Below, piece after piece: positions 37,028-50,550 of a stretch of 64,000 nt of DNA. The stretch covers positions 1 through 64,000 of the forward strand of contig CAXKVR010000021.1 in NCBI GenBank assembly GCA_964058845.1. Direction: 5' to 3'. The notes beneath the pieces were generated by a model. It had not been told where the DNA came from and did not search any database. It saw nothing but the letters and a program-made list of their open reading frames with translations. The DNA comes from Carex sylvatica (taxonomy: Eukaryota > Streptophyta > Magnoliopsida > Poales > Cyperaceae). The translations under genes and the position numbers were made by a program. Every line of letters begins with the position of its first letter. Position 1 is the first letter of the stretch.

Positions 37028-39021
37028 CAATGTTATTAAATACTGTTTCTATGCGATATGCGGAAGGCTACTGCATACCACATATACGATATAGAACTGC
37101 ATATACGAATTTTTATGCAGACTGATATATGCGGATTCTTTTATTAAATATTAAATATGACATCCTTAATTAAATGTTTAATATTTAATATACTTTAATT
37201 TAATTAAATATTAATTATGACCCTTGCCAAATAACATATAAATCATACCAATTGTGTTTAGATTCTTTGGTTAATATGAATATCCATTAATTTTGGAGAC
37301 ATTTTAGAGTTAGTTAAAGGACGCGATACCAATTGTGTTTAGATTCTTTGGCTAATATGAATATCCATTAATTTTGGAGACATTTTAGAGTTAGTTAAAG
37401 GACGCGAGTAGCATCACTCCTAAATAAAAAAATAAATAAAAGTCTATATGTAGTTCAGTAGTTGCCATTAGGAGTGGCAACGAATCAAATCAAATTGAAA
37501 TTACCTTAGTTTGAATTTGATTTGAATAAGGTTCGAATCGAACTGAGTTTGATTTGTTTCAAATTGAACTAATTTTGAATCAAATTGAACTAATTTTGAA
37601 TCAAATTAATTTCGAACTACACATTTTTCGAATCAAAGTTGAATCAAATTACGAACTAAATTTTTTTTTAGCAGCTCTAATTATATCGGTAGTTTATACA
37701 TTAATTTTTTTTTTGCAGGACAAAATTCACATGACTTTCTTTTACCGGTATGAAATGAGTGTTTTTAAGTTGAAAAATTGTTCATGAAAAAATACATCAC
37801 AACAAATAATCATAAAAAGAGGGTTAAGTACAAGAACTGGAATATGTAGTAAAATAAGTAATCTTACCTCGAGTGCTCACTCGATCAAACTCTCGATCAG
37901 ACTATCTAATGAAGTGAGAATTCAAAATGTAGAGAATGCAGAGGAGAGACGACTGAAGAGAGATGAGAGATAGCTGTTTAGGCTGGAGAGATGGCCAGCG
38001 CCGAGAACGTCGGCTAGGTTTTAGAGAGAGAGGGAGAGCGAATCAGGGAGATGCAGAGAGAGAACTAAGTTATTGAGATTTGAGAGCGAGGAAACGTCGG
38101 CTAGGTTAAATTATAACTATTTATCTTAGATTTTAATTTCATAAGATAAATGAACTAAAAAAGTTCATGAACCCATTTCGATTGAACCAGACCCAGTTTA
38201 TATTTGGTTTGAATTAATTTCGAACCGAACCTAATTTAGTTTGTTTTAATTCAAACTAATTTCGAATCAAATTAAACTCAAATCAAATTCAAATTGAATC
38301 ACGAACTACAATTTTTTTTTAAAAAAGGAAACAAATATCCTCTGTCGAAGGCTCGAAGCCCAACTAAACTTAGCAGGCCACAACAGGGTATGAATTCAAA
38401 ACTTAATTTCTCCGTGAGTTCCCGAGCTCCTCTGGTTTGGTTATTAGTCCCACGTCATCAATTCATCAAGGTGTAATTGGATAGAATAAGAATAGTACTA
38501 ATCTGAAAATAATATTATTTTTTTGAACTATTCGATGTTTAAATAAAATAAAAATAACATTAATTCACTATTCTTTATTTGTCTTATATAAATTAGTTCA
38601 CTATTTTAGTAACTCAATCAAATGTTAAATTAGCTACTATTCTTAAACTCAAAATTAGTTCTAATATTTTTGCTCTATTTTTTGTTTCATTCACATGAAT
38701 ATTACCAAATATCTCAGCGGGTCTATAAAAGAAGTCAGAGGATGCCCTCGAAATTAACTAAACTGAACCTCAAGGTTCGGATGAGTATATGGTATTGGAT
38801 TTCTATTAAATTGGTTATCCAATCCGCTTTTTATTAATAAAATAATTCAAATATGTGGTTTGCATACCCGTAAATTTTAAATATGGTTTAATGTATCCAA
38901 TTAGATCATATGCGATAAGAACTATGAGGCTAAATATGCGGCCGCACATGCGTAACTGCATATACATTTTTATGCGGAATGCAAGCGCAAACGAATATAC
39001 GGATCGTATTTTATTACCCTG
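37028..39021. mobile_element. putative non-autonomous hAT-like element
   Basis: The left end caatgttattaaatac and the right end (complement of cagggtaataaaatac) are similar, and both flanks carry tatgcgg-type motifs. The flanking 8 bases (ctcccacg, ctcgtagg) agree at only 5 of 8 positions. The interior is a mix of tcaaattgaa-rich inverted sequence (37490-37660 and 38190-38310) and leader-like GA-rich DNA (37920-38110). No transposase was seen. Confidence 0.35.
37246..37407 (+). repeat. 81 bp tandem duplication
   Basis: Two adjacent copies (37246-37326 and 37327-37407) starting taccaattgtgtttagattc differ at about one position. The duplication is recent. Confidence 0.9.
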
Positions 39022-39497
39022 CTCGTAGGTATAACAAAAATAGTACCGCTGACATTACCAGCGTTACTATTACACTGGTACGGTTGACATTGCCAATATA
39101 GAAGATTTTTTTTAACTTCTCAAACATAATTAAAAAATTATTTTAAACATGCATGGTTAATAATTTAAATTTTATGATTCAATTTTTTTTGTAATATTGA
39201 TACTTAATTCTAAAATGTTTATTATTCTTAAATAAAATTTCATGATAAATAATTAATGAGAAATTTTTTTCTATGCCACTCCAAAACTTGAAAATTATAA
39301 ATTGCCATCCCAAAATATTGAAGAAAATATGTATACTAATAAGGAAGCTAGATCAGAAACAAGTGCATGCCATAGCCGCCATAATCTATGTTATAAAAGG
39401 ATGATGTTCTCTTTCCATGTACTTAGATTTTACTATTAAAATAAAATAAGAATGGGAAGGGAGTTTTATAGAAGTTGTGTGTTATTTACTTAATTTC

Positions 39498-42190
39498 TCA
39501 TAAGTTTACAACAAAACAAATTTACTGCGACCGGGCTGACGCTGGTCGCAGAAACTAAATTTCTCCCAAAAAAAAAATTAACCGAAGAACCAGCGACCAA
39601 ACCTTCATCGACTTTCTGCAACCGTAACAGCGACCGGCTCCCACGCCGGTCGCTGAAAGTTTTGGTAAAAAAATAAAAATAAAAGCGCGCCTTCGAATTT
39701 GTCTCTCCGCCAGATCAAATAACCCTAGCTGCGCGCGCCATAGCCGCTCTGTCTCTCGCTCTTGCCAGACATCGAGAATCATCGTCAGCCTAAACCCTAG
39801 CCTCTCTGTCTTTCCGTCTCTCCCATCTCTCCCATTCCCTGTCCTCTCTGCGAAAAAAGAGCAGCCGCCAGACCGTTGCCTCTGCATGCGCAAAGAAGAA
39901 GGATCGTGCCTCCACCTGTGTCAGACCGCCTGTGCCGCCTCTACTGTAGCAAGGTATAGTAGCGCCTTTTACTTTATCTGATTTTGAGCGTAATTTCTGG
40001 TTTTGATTGAATGTCGTTGGTTCTGGTTTTGATTGAATGTCCAGCATGGGTTGAAATTTTAGAGCCTAATATCAGCTCTACTTTGAAATTATTGAAATGC
40101 TCTTGTGATCTTGATCGGGCTAGTGATGCCTTTTGCTTGTGTGCTGCCTTGTTGTGAATTCTTGCATATCTTATGGCTTCACTTGTACTTATTGACCCTC
40201 TATCTAATTTCCTCGTTTGCTGCCTTTTTGTGATGCCTTGTTGATATGTTGTATGATGCTAACTACCCCAAATTGTGATATTTATTATGGTGCTAATTAC
40301 CCCCTATGACTTGCTGTGATGATTATGTGTGTTCTGATGGTTACCAGTAAATGTTGTGATAAGGGCCTTTTCATTATTTGGTATAAGATTAAGGGGTAAT
40401 GTGTGAAAATTGATTGACTTGTGGTAAATAAATTAAGAGAGGGGGACTCTATGCAAATTTGAAACTTTGGAGTGTAAAATGCGGCCTTATTCCTTTTTCT
40501 ATAATTTTGTTATATATGTGTCTCAACCTCACTTGACTTGTCTGGTCCAACAAGTACTGGTTAGTTTGGGGATCTATAGATGAATAAGGGGCAAATATTT
40601 CCTCTTCTTTGTTTTTGTATGCTTCAATTTCCTTAAGAAAGGAATCTCATTTTTGGGTCTGTACCAGTAAACAGGTCCAGTTCATTTGCGACCAGTCGGA
40701 TCGAAGGCTCTAATCAGGACCCTTTACTCGATTCTCTTGATACGGGTAATTTGAGAATATTTTAATTTGATTTCTTTTTAGGGGTAAATTTGAGAATGAT
40801 GTTAATCTGATATTAATTGGGATTTTATATGAAGGTGAAGAGAGATCGAACGCTACAGATCTGATGATCCTTATATTTGAAGTGGCATCTAGACAAGCAT
40901 GAAGGCCCTTCAAAGGTTATTCTATTTAATTGTATTTTCTCAGTTTCTAAGTTAATTTATTAATATGAAATTAAATGAACAAACCTAAGTAATAATACAA
41001 GAATGTAAGAATAGATTGTACCACCAGTACTCGACAGAAAATTATTTTAGTAATATCTCTCAGCTTTTTTCATCTACTTTTATAATCTACTTTTATATAT
41101 GCTTACCTACTTACTTGGCTGGTTGATTGCTTGCTTTATTTGTTTCAGAGGTGGTGATATAAGATGGTGTTTCCTTTGCTGTTAGAGCTTGTTAGGTGTT
41201 ATAGAGCGACTGCTCAATCTGAGGCTACAAAGGTTATTTATTTTGGATTTACTTAAAGCACTAAATTTTGGTACAGTTTAGTTTTATCTACTTCGGTTTG
41301 TTAAAAGTGAGTATAATTTGGGGGCTTGAATGCAATGATTTTACGAGCAGTAATGAAACTCGTGTAATATTTGGGTGAATCTATTTTAGGGATGATCCTT
41401 GTCAGATGATTGATTAATAAGTTAATCATACATTATCCTTTTAGCTTAAAGTCTTGTTGTCTAATATATTTGGGTGAATCTATTTGTAATGGAAGTTAAG
41501 TTAGCTTTTAGAATCTTTGGTATGAAAAGTTTTACAAGTCTCAATTATATATTTTTAGGGAAATTTTTGTTCTCTTCATTTACTAAATATAGTTTTTCTT
41601 TCTTTGCTTGTAGATGTTGCTTTATGCTGTGAAAAATACGAGGTAGAAACAATGGACATGTGTTAATTCTCTTCTCTTCTAGTAGAGTGTGTAATTATCA
41701 TAAATATATGTTGTCAATATACTCTTGCTTTGTATGAAAAGATTATGTCAATATACTCTTGCTTTGTATGAAAAGATTATGTCTATATACTCTTGCTTTG
41801 ATCGATTTTGTTTGATTTGAATGTTGTTTATATTTTGTATGTTTAGATATTGTTGTTTATGTTTGATCGATGTGAATGTTTGGTACGTGTGGTATCAATT
41901 AAATGGGAGAAAAGTAAATAACTAAAAAAATCTAAAAAAACTGACAGAAAGGTATCAGCGATCGGTTTTTCACTATCAGCGACCATTTATTTCGTCGCAG
42001 ATACTTTTTTCTAACGTCAGCAAAAATTAAGAGTGACGGAAAAAAATTGATCGCAGAAAAATATCAGCGATCGGCTGATGTCATTCAGCGACCGGTGACG
42101 TCAGCAGAAGAGTATCTGCGACAATGCTTTCAGTGACTGAGTTATCAGCGACCGGGATAAGTTATCTTTGTTGTTTTTCCCTCTGATTAT
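39498..42190. mobile_element. putative non-autonomous CACTA-like element with cagcgaccgg subterminal motifs
   Basis: Both ends are dense in cagcgaccgg and ggtcgctg motifs in both orientations (39527-39660 and 41955-42160), the typical pattern of subterminal binding repeats. The ends are weakly inverted (acaacaaaacaaatttac on the left). The interior holds leader-like CT-rich DNA (39690-39950) and intron-like DNA but no transposase. A three-unit tandem repeat lies inside. The element class is inferred. Confidence 0.45.
41712..41800 (+). repeat. 34 bp tandem repeat, 2.6 copies
   Basis: Units starting tgtcaatatactcttgcttt at 41712, 41746 and (with one change, partial) 41780. Confidence 0.9.
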
Positions 42191-42239
42191 TTCTCTGTTA
42201 TTACTCATTTTTTTGAACAAACAAAAAAAAATATAGCTG

Positions 42240-42620
42240 AGAAATCAGTCTGTAGCTGAGAAGTCAGAATTTATTCTCATCTTGGAGAGTCTGATTGCTA
42301 CCTTGTCACAACTTCTAAAACAAAACAAACTGGTTAATACCGATCAAGATGGGCTTGCTTTTGCTTTGACAATCAAGTTCGGCAGGAAGAATTTGAACCT
42401 ATGGTCAAAATGAAGTTGTCAAGCAGAGATAAGCTCAGCTACATCAGTGGTTTGATCCTCAAACCAACAGAAACTGATGTAAACTACTGCAAGTGGAAGA
42501 TTGAAGACTCTCATGTCAAGGATTAATTAATTAACTCTAAGGATCCGTCCTTAGTAGGTAACTTTTCTCCTTTCTCTAGAACTTAAAAAGTTTCGGACTT
42601 GGTGACATCATTTAATGAGA
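42240..42620 (+). pseudogene. copia-type gag N-terminal remnant
   Basis: Broken reading frames contain the pattern of copia Gag N-terminal domains: a region like FGRKNLNLWSKM, then SRDKLSYISGLILKPTETD, then a Trp and an Asn-Ser-Lys block. Frameshifts and stops are present and no other retroelement part is attached. Confidence 0.6.
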
Positions 42621-43784
42621 AAGTCTGGAGCGAATTTCTCAAGTACTCTGAGCTAGAGTCCTAGACATATCAAACAGATTACTTATGTTTTCACTTGATT
42701 TTGTAGAATTGCAGATTTCTAGTGTTTTTAGGGCTGAACTAAGCGTAAAACGAAGAATTGTGGACAACAAGTCTTTTTAATACGGATGAATTAATATTCG
42801 TACTTCATTTCTTCTAATTATTGCTAGACTTTGCTAAATTATCGAGGTTAAAATTTAAAAAAAGGGAATTTTGAAAATACTACCAACCTTTAGACATTTT
42901 TGTGTACTTATAATCTAAGAAAAATTTATTAAAATACCCTTTTTAATCAATATTTCGTTAGTCCAATATTTTATCTAACTTAAAAATAATACAATTGTCT
43001 TGGAGACTATGCATCTATTTCATTTTAGAGTTTGCCTCAACATATTCATTCAATTCATTTTCTTTGACAATCTCTTTTTTTTGTTTTGATTTTTGAAAGA
43101 TTTTCTTTGACAATCTCACAAGTGTGGACTTCATTAAACTAAATTAATCCTCAATTAAGTTATTATACTCCTAAATGCAATTGCTAAAATCAAACATGCA
43201 TAACGAGATGGTACTTACATCTATATCCTAGACCACACAAACGAGAACAAAGTACGCATCGATGAAAAAAGATAGTACATGCATGGTGGTACCAAATTGA
43301 TGAGAAGCACAACCGTGTTTCCATTATTTAATTATTATTACAATAATTAACATCTGTACCTCGTACATGCTTTTTATTTATTCAGCAATATTTGAAAACC
43401 AATGAAAATCTACCATATATTGCAATGCGGATGCCCCATCAACCACACCTACTGAAATGCAAACAAATTGATTGCACCACAACTTCCTAAATCACTAGTC
43501 TTATACATATCATCATATATATATATATATTGAAATAAGGACAACACCAACATATATAGATGCAAACAGATTTTATAATTGCATCACAACTTCTGTTTGT
43601 ACATGGAACCAAATCTCACATGTGGGCAGGAGATTCAATTCCGGGAGAATAATGCACAGTATTAATTTAGTCCTACCGCCAATTACCAGCCTATTAATAC
43701 CTACCAGACATGAGAAAACCTCTCCTAATTATACAAGTCATTAGAAAAACCAGCAGACCCAAACATGAATTGTACCCGATATGC
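42621..43784. other. intergenic region and MYB 3' flank
   Basis: AT-rich sequence with no gene recognised. The part next to 43785 is the likely 3' UTR of the MYB gene (minus strand). A (TA)n run lies near 43516. Confidence 0.45.
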
Positions 43785-45086
43785 TCAGAACAGATCCGAC
43801 ATGAGCCAGCTGGTTAAGGATTCTAGATCATTGCCATTATTTATATTCATGCAGGGGATCCTAAAATCAACAGTAGAATCACAATAAGACCATTCCTGTC
43901 CCAAATCCATGTCCCAATCCAGCTTGTCCCAATCTAAGAGGTTACTCGTGTCAGTTTGGGCCGAGCCCACCTCCTCCTCTTGGCCCAATTGGGTTCCCGT
44001 AGGCTCGCTTTCTCTCTCTTCATTTACCATATCTGCCCCACTCCCTCTCTCCTCATTCAATATCCTCACTTTCTGTTGGACCCAACCCTCACTGCCCTCA
44101 CTGCCACACAGAAGCATTGCATCCATCTCACTGCCAAGTGGGCCCGGGCTTAGGAGGCCCCTGATCATCTCATCTAAAATTGATTCAATACCTGGATCTA
44201 ACACTACGCTGAACCCCTCCTCGCTGTTAGATTGTGAATCAGCGAGCAGAACTTTGGTTTCTTTCGTGTTTTTTTCCTTCATTTCTTTCGTTGTGTTGTT
44301 GTTATTGGATTTCTTCTTTGAACCACGGTTGGTGTGCTTGGCCTTCTTGTGTCTGCCTGTTTCTGTGGATGTTGGCAAGTTGACTTTCAGGGAATCAGAG
44401 TTGGTGGGAGAGGACTTGTGGTTAGTGTCGACCCGTCGTCTGAGGTGTGAGTTCCAGTAGTTCTTTATCTCATTGTCTGTTCTCCCTGGCAGGTGATCTG
44501 CTATCTGTGACCACCTACAGAGACAAGAAATTAAGTAACAATTTTGTCAGATATACGGTCAAGAATTTAAATATATATTAAAGGAAGCTAGATTTATATT
44601 AAATATTTTGTTTCATGCATGCACAGAATTTTGTGTAAATTCAGTTATATATTAGTGTATATCGTGATTATATTTAAATGTGTTAATGCAGGATCGATAT
44701 TATTGTACATGTCACAGTTATCTACTGAATACTCTTACATCCATTATTTTATCGAAATATTATATGGTGATATTGTAAATTTCTTTTTTATGATATATTC
44801 ATATAATACAACTTGCAGCTGAATTACGGTTTATAATATATAAAGTGTGTGAAAAGAAAACAAGCGGCAGAGAAGATCTGTTATAACCAGAATGATTGGT
44901 GTCAGTCAGAATCTCAAATAATTTATGATAAATGATTCAGATCTCTTCTTTGTTTTCTCTTGTTCTTAAATTTTATAATAAATGTGTCCAAATATTATAA
45001 TCACCATTTGCACACGTTTATTGCATAGCACATGACTAACTGATCCGCGTACAGATTTGAATCCAAAATACTTGTACAAGATGCAA

Positions 45087-45117
<31 letters not shown>

Positions 45118-46074
45118 TGTATGAGACAGAACAAAATCAGTAGAAAGATGCGAAAAGCGAAATGAATCCAATCATTTTAATTTTTCCAGCTCTGTAACAG
45201 AAACTGTTGTCTATGTATAATATGCCAACTCTGGCAGCTCTTTTTGTTCCAATTAAGAGGTGGGACCCATCTCTGGCGGATCTGGCCATGTATTCTTGCA
45301 GTGAACTAAAGTAAAATAGCTTTACATGTGCCAAAGGACAAAAGAGGACAGAGCAAGCTGAACGGTAAACAATGTTCTCTATATACGAGAAGAACTCTCT
45401 GTTTACAATCAGAAAAGTAAAAAATAATAATTGGAAAACGGATAGAACAGAACGAATGAGTTTCAATTGTGAGGACTGATAACTGATCAAGGATCTTCAA
45501 TTGTGATTTGTCAAGAATGAAATGATGATTTTCAGGGAGAATTTTATAATATTTAACTTAAGTACCTGTTATTAACGGAGAGAAGAGAACGAATGACCTT
45601 GGAGTGTATTACCTCATGTAACGACTGATAACTGATCAAGGATCTTCAATTGTGATTTGTGATGAATGAAATAATGATTTTCAGGGAGAATTTTAGAATT
45701 TTAAACTTAAGTACCTGTTGCCAAGAGAAAGATGGAGCTTTATAATGGTGTCTTCCTCCTCTTTGGAAATGCTGCCTCTCTTGATATCAGCTTTCAAGTA
45801 GTTTATCCACCTGAGCCTACAGCTCTTCCCGCACCTCAACAATCCTGAAAATTTCAGGCGCATACAATAAGAGATGAGCCATTTTCAAATCAATCTAGTT
45901 TAGAATGTGTGATGTAGAAAGCCAGGAAAAAAAAATTGTACCAGCTTTCTTAGGTAGAGATCGCCATGAGCCTTCGCCATGGGTAGCAATGTACTTCAAT
46001 AAGATATCGTCCTCTTCAGCCGTCCATCTCCCCTTCTTCAACCCTACCTTGTCGCAACATGGTGCTCTCCCCAT
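43785..46074 (-). CDS. R2R3-MYB transcription factor, resembling flavonol-regulator subgroup 7
   Basis: The exons are 46074-45942, 45844-45715 and 44514-43785, with GT/AG sites at the conserved R2R3-MYB intron positions (after the first base of a Gly codon and within an Arg codon), giving 330 residues. It is a nuclear DNA-binding regulator. It begins [21 protein letters not shown]2 has Trp at 17 and 37, and [12 protein letters not shown] follows; R3 has the usual Trp pair in [12 protein letters not shown] and IKNYWNSHL. There is no clear bHLH-binding motif. The C-terminus is acidic and ends [11 protein letters not shown], similar to the WLLS-type end of AtMYB11/12/111. The GRTxRSxMK motif of that subgroup is not clearly present (a weak GRHKKAK is seen). 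Subgroup 7 controls flavonol pathway genes including chalcone synthase; function here is inferred. Confidence 0.92.
45475..45722. repeat. direct duplication in MYB intron 2 that copies the splice donor
   Basis: A block of about 99 bases (actgataactgatcaaggat to gtacctgtt) occurs at 45475-45573 and again at 45624-45722, offset 149. The right copy contains the real exon 2 donor at 45714; the left copy carries a second, identical-looking donor (complement of cttaagtacctgtt) inside the intron. Confidence 0.9.
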
Positions 46075-46794
46075 TTTGTCTCTCTAGGTTTCTTAGAGTA
46101 AGAGATAGAATCTAGAGTTCACATCACCAGGGTTTAGCTCGCGAGCAAGAGAGAGAGAGAGAGACGTGAGAGTAGAGTGAGTCCAAACGAGTTGGTGGGT
46201 TCAGGGGGTAATTATAGATGATCCCACGCTATCCGCTTGGACTTTAGGCAAAGGGATGTCTATTGCTTCGAAATAAACAAAGGGAATGTCCATACGGATA
46301 ATTGAAGGGTAAAATTGTAAATGGGTATGTGGCCGTGAAGGGGACGCACCGCAAGTGGTCATAGGAAGAGACGTGGAAGAAATGGGCCATTTGGAAATTG
46401 AGAATTTTGTGGCTTGATCATCGACGGTTGTATCTTTACACTTTCGGTTTAATTAGAACTATTGCCCGACCCACTAGTGTGAGTGTTGGATTATGCTTCT
46501 GCTTCCTTCTTCCCTTCTTTGAAAAATAATATGGTAAAAAATATATATGTTAAGAAGAGAAAGAAGAATGCAACATTGGCTTAATTCGTAAGGAGATGTC
46601 GTTTTCTTTAACAAGCGTTTAATAAAATTGTTGGTGGAAATTGACAGATAAGTATTTCCTTAGTATTGGATTCATATAACGAGCGGCTTAATCATCTTCA
46701 TATATAGTATATATACTATGAAGATTTCTTATTTATAATAAAAAATTTGGTTCATGTTCTTGTTCATGTCAACTTATAACAAATACTTACTATC
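46075..46794. other. MYB upstream region
   Basis: Likely 5' UTR and promoter of the MYB gene (minus strand), including a GA-rich run at 46147-46165. No clear TATA box was fixed. The rest is AT-rich without a gene. Confidence 0.45.
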
Positions 46795-49700
46795 CATATT
46801 TGAAAGGTGCCAATTATTGGTAAAAGATTGTATATACTTCTTTCTGTTGAGAAATATAGGCTTTATTTTTATTTTAGTATAATTGGATGAAATATCTGGA
46901 ATATAATGGTATTCAAACCTATATAAATATAAATATAAATTAGAAAATTATTGTTTATCTTAATAAAAAGGTGATCGATGAATGTCAACGCACATAATTA
47001 ATTATCACAAGGACAGAGCTCACAAAGAAGAAAAAAACATAAGGAAAAAAAGAACATAAAACAAATTATTATTCCATTGATACAGTTAACACTAATTATG
47101 TAAGCATGACAAAAAGCTTTTCTCATCTTTCCTAAATAGGTATCCATATAATGAACAAGTAATGTCTACTGAAGTACTAATATTTGGCCTACTGTCATTA
47201 TACCTTCTGTTTTACACGTTTCTAAATCTATCTAATGTAACACTTTCAAAGTTGTAATTCGGATATACTCATTGCTTCATTTTTTTTAAACTGGCCAGGC
47301 TAATTAATTAAGTGATAAACACAAACAGTGTTTGTATATGGCCTGCTACACTAACAATATGAAAGCTTCATTAGTTTTTTCTCTCGGACTATATATATAT
47401 ATATATATAGGTAAGCTAACGCCCTTACAGAAGTGTAGTACTGAGAAAAATAAGGATCCGCAATCAGATTTGAGGTTGAAAGATAGAATATATAATATGT
47501 GATATCTAGAATTTGAGCTCAAGTTTTCACGACGAACGTGTTTTAATGGAAGAGGCCGGATATATTAATACATCAAAAACTAATTAAAACAATATATTGA
47601 CGTTGTTGATAATGCATGCTTATATAATTTCTTAATAAAAAATTTCAATTAGAAAGCGCCAAAACAATTAGAAATATTCTTATGAAAACAAAGAAAGAAA
47701 GATTCTTGAAGGAGACAACCTAAGAATACCATGGAGAGAAGGAAGCTAGTATTTAGTAGGTGTAATATTCTTATGAAAATGATGTCTTTACTCCGAATAT
47801 CATTGTTGATCTCAGTGAAAACGTCCTTTGAATGAAGAAAGGAGAAAATGACAATTGAATTGTCTTTATAAAACGATGAAAGTAAGTTTGCATATACGTG
47901 CAAATATAATATTTGCTAGACATCATTGTTGTTGAGTTGTTAATTAAGAGATACATATATTGATAAATAATATTACAATATATTTTACCTCGGTAAGTTG
48001 GCTACAATAAAATAAAAAATATACTAGAAGATATTAATTAGGTTAATTTCATACAACAATAAACCCTAGCTTATTTAGATAGCCCATGAAATATACGAAC
48101 TACATATAATTATCTTATTATATAATAATGAATGTTCATCAGGCCAGGTTTAATCAGTTTTAAAACGAACTAAGATATTTCAGTTTAAACGCACTACTAT
48201 GGAAATGGGATCTTTTAATGCCCATTTTCTAACGGTTTAAACTGATCTTAGTCTCAAGGCGATAAACTAACGGTGTTGTGTCAAGTTAGTAAATAAGCTA
48301 AAAAATAATTCTATCGATTGGGTCCTCGGGAGCCGATAGGAGATGTACACCAATTTCTTTTGTAGGTTACTTTTAGTTTACCGACAGAAGATATTTAATA
48401 TATTATAGGGGTATTATTAGCCTAACTGATATAAAACATTTCCTGATCTTCTGATATCGGTAAATAAGTTAGTACCGATAGAATCAAAACAAACTTTTTG
48501 TACTGGTTGATGCTTTAAATCGTTAGAATTTAGATACTTTAATTCGACCCCTATTTACTAGATCGAGGTTGTTAATTTTCACGCCGTTCTTTGTCTAATC
48601 AAATTAATCTCTCTCATCTCTCTCTTTTTCCTCTTTATTTTTTCACCTTGTTTAACCATATTGTCTTTAATTTGTATGTTGTTTACGTTGAATTAATACT
48701 GAATATACTTTAATTATGGTTATGTCTGTTGAATGCTGCATATTTTCTAATGAATGTTGTTTATATTGAATGTTGAATATTTTAAGGTTCAAATTATTTG
48801 TGAAAAATGTGTATACTTCTTTCAGTATAATTGGATGAAATATATAATCTGGAATAGAATGGTATTTAAACCTACATAAATATAAAAGTGAATTAGAAAA
48901 TTATTTTTTCATGATAATAAAAAGGTAAATGTACATCATTAATTATCACAAGGACAGAGCTCACAAAGAGAAAAAATAAACATAAAGAAAAAGAGAACAT
49001 AAAATAAATTATTATTCCTTTGATACAGTTAACAATAATTATGTAAGCATGACAAAAACTTTTCTCATCTTTAATTCCTAAATAGGTATCCATATAATGA
49101 ACAAGTAATGTCTACTGAAGTACTAATATTTTGCCTACTGTCATTATACCTTCTGTTTTACACGTTTTTAAATCTTTCTAATGTTAAACTTCCAAAGTTG
49201 TATTTCGGATATAGTCATAGCTTAATTTTTGTTAAATGGCAAGCCTAATTAATTAAGTGATAAACACAAACAGTGTTTGTATATGGCCTGTTACACTAAC
49301 AATATGAAAACTTTATTAGTTTTTCTCTATAGATTTGTTTAATTAAGCTAACGCCTTTACAAAATTATAGTAGTGAAAAAAATAAGGATCCGCAATCAGA
49401 TTTGTTAACCAGAAACCATCTCTTACAACTTACAATATGGCATAACTAGAAAATTTAGATTGGGACCTGACAGATAAAATATATAATATGCGATATCTAG
49501 AATTTCAGCTCAAGTTTTCACAACAATAAAGTGGAACACCAACCACTAAACTACAATTATACATTTAGCGTTTTATGAGGACGCTAAATTATATAAAATC
49601 TCCTAGAAAAATTTAATTATATTTCAATTATTCATAATTAAAAATTTAAAAACATTAATGTGGCTAAGCACTTCTGGCTTGACAATAGATCCGCGTCTGA

Positions 49701-50550
49701 CTTGGGAGATGTTTATGATAATATAAATGAAACTTTAGTGTTTATTTAAGTCCATATAGAGTCCCATCCAGCCAGAAATTAGATACACATTTGAAGATAA
49801 TAAAGACAATTAATATTTCACCAAATTTTCTTAACTTTCCTAAACATGAAACGGACAAGATTAATTAGTATATACGGGTATTTATGCATGAGGCCGAATA
49901 TATTAATGCATCATGAACTAATATAATGAATTGTTGTTGATCATGCATAATTATATAATTTCTTTATAAACTTTTCAATTAGAAAGCAACAAAAAAATTA
50001 GAAATATTCTAATGAAAACAAAGAAAGACATATTTCTTGAACGAGACAACCTAATTAAGAATACCATGGAGAGAAGGAAGCTAGTATTTTGTAGGTGTAA
50101 TATTCTTATGAAAATGATGTCTTTACTCCGAATGTCATTTTTTTATCTCAGTGAAAACGGCCTTTGAATGAAGAAAGGAGAAAATGACAAGTGAAGTGTC
50201 TTTCTAAAACGATGAAAGTAAGTTTGCTTATACGTGCAAATCTAATATTTGTTAGACATGATTGTTGTTGAGTTGTTAATGAAGAGATACATATATTGCA
50301 AAATAATATAACAATATAGTTTACCTCAGAAAGCTGGCCCATGAGTTACACAAACTACATGTAATTACCTTATATATTATAATGAGTGTTCGTCGGATCC
50401 GGTTTAATCGGATTTAAACCGAACTAAGAGATTTCAGTTTGAACTTTCCACTACAAAAACGAGATCTTCTAATGCCCCTTTGGTAACAGTTTAAATGGAT
50501 GGTCTCAAGCAGATAACTAACAGTGTTGTGGCAAGAAGTAAAATTGGCGG
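46795..50550 (+). repeat. segmental direct duplication, copies of about 1.5 and 1.8 kb
   Basis: Copy 1 (about 46795-48300) and copy 2 (about 48775-50550) share many phrases in the same order: ttatcacaaggacagagctc, acagtgtttgtatatggcct, ataaggatccgcaatcagat, gagagaaggaagctagtatt, aaatgatgtctttactccga, and ctaatgcccctttggtaac. Copy 2 has an extra insertion near 49400-49860. Neither copy has a recognised gene. Confidence 0.85.

Noticed and set aside
37028..39021. Firm 8 bp target duplication for the putative hAT-like element
   Set aside because: The flanks agree at only 5 of 8 bases, so I list the element with low confidence and do not claim a duplication.
39555..40047. Open frames on the minus strand with Arg-rich sequence
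   Set aside because: They lie opposite leader-like CT-rich DNA and show no family similarity; likely by-products of low-complexity sequence.
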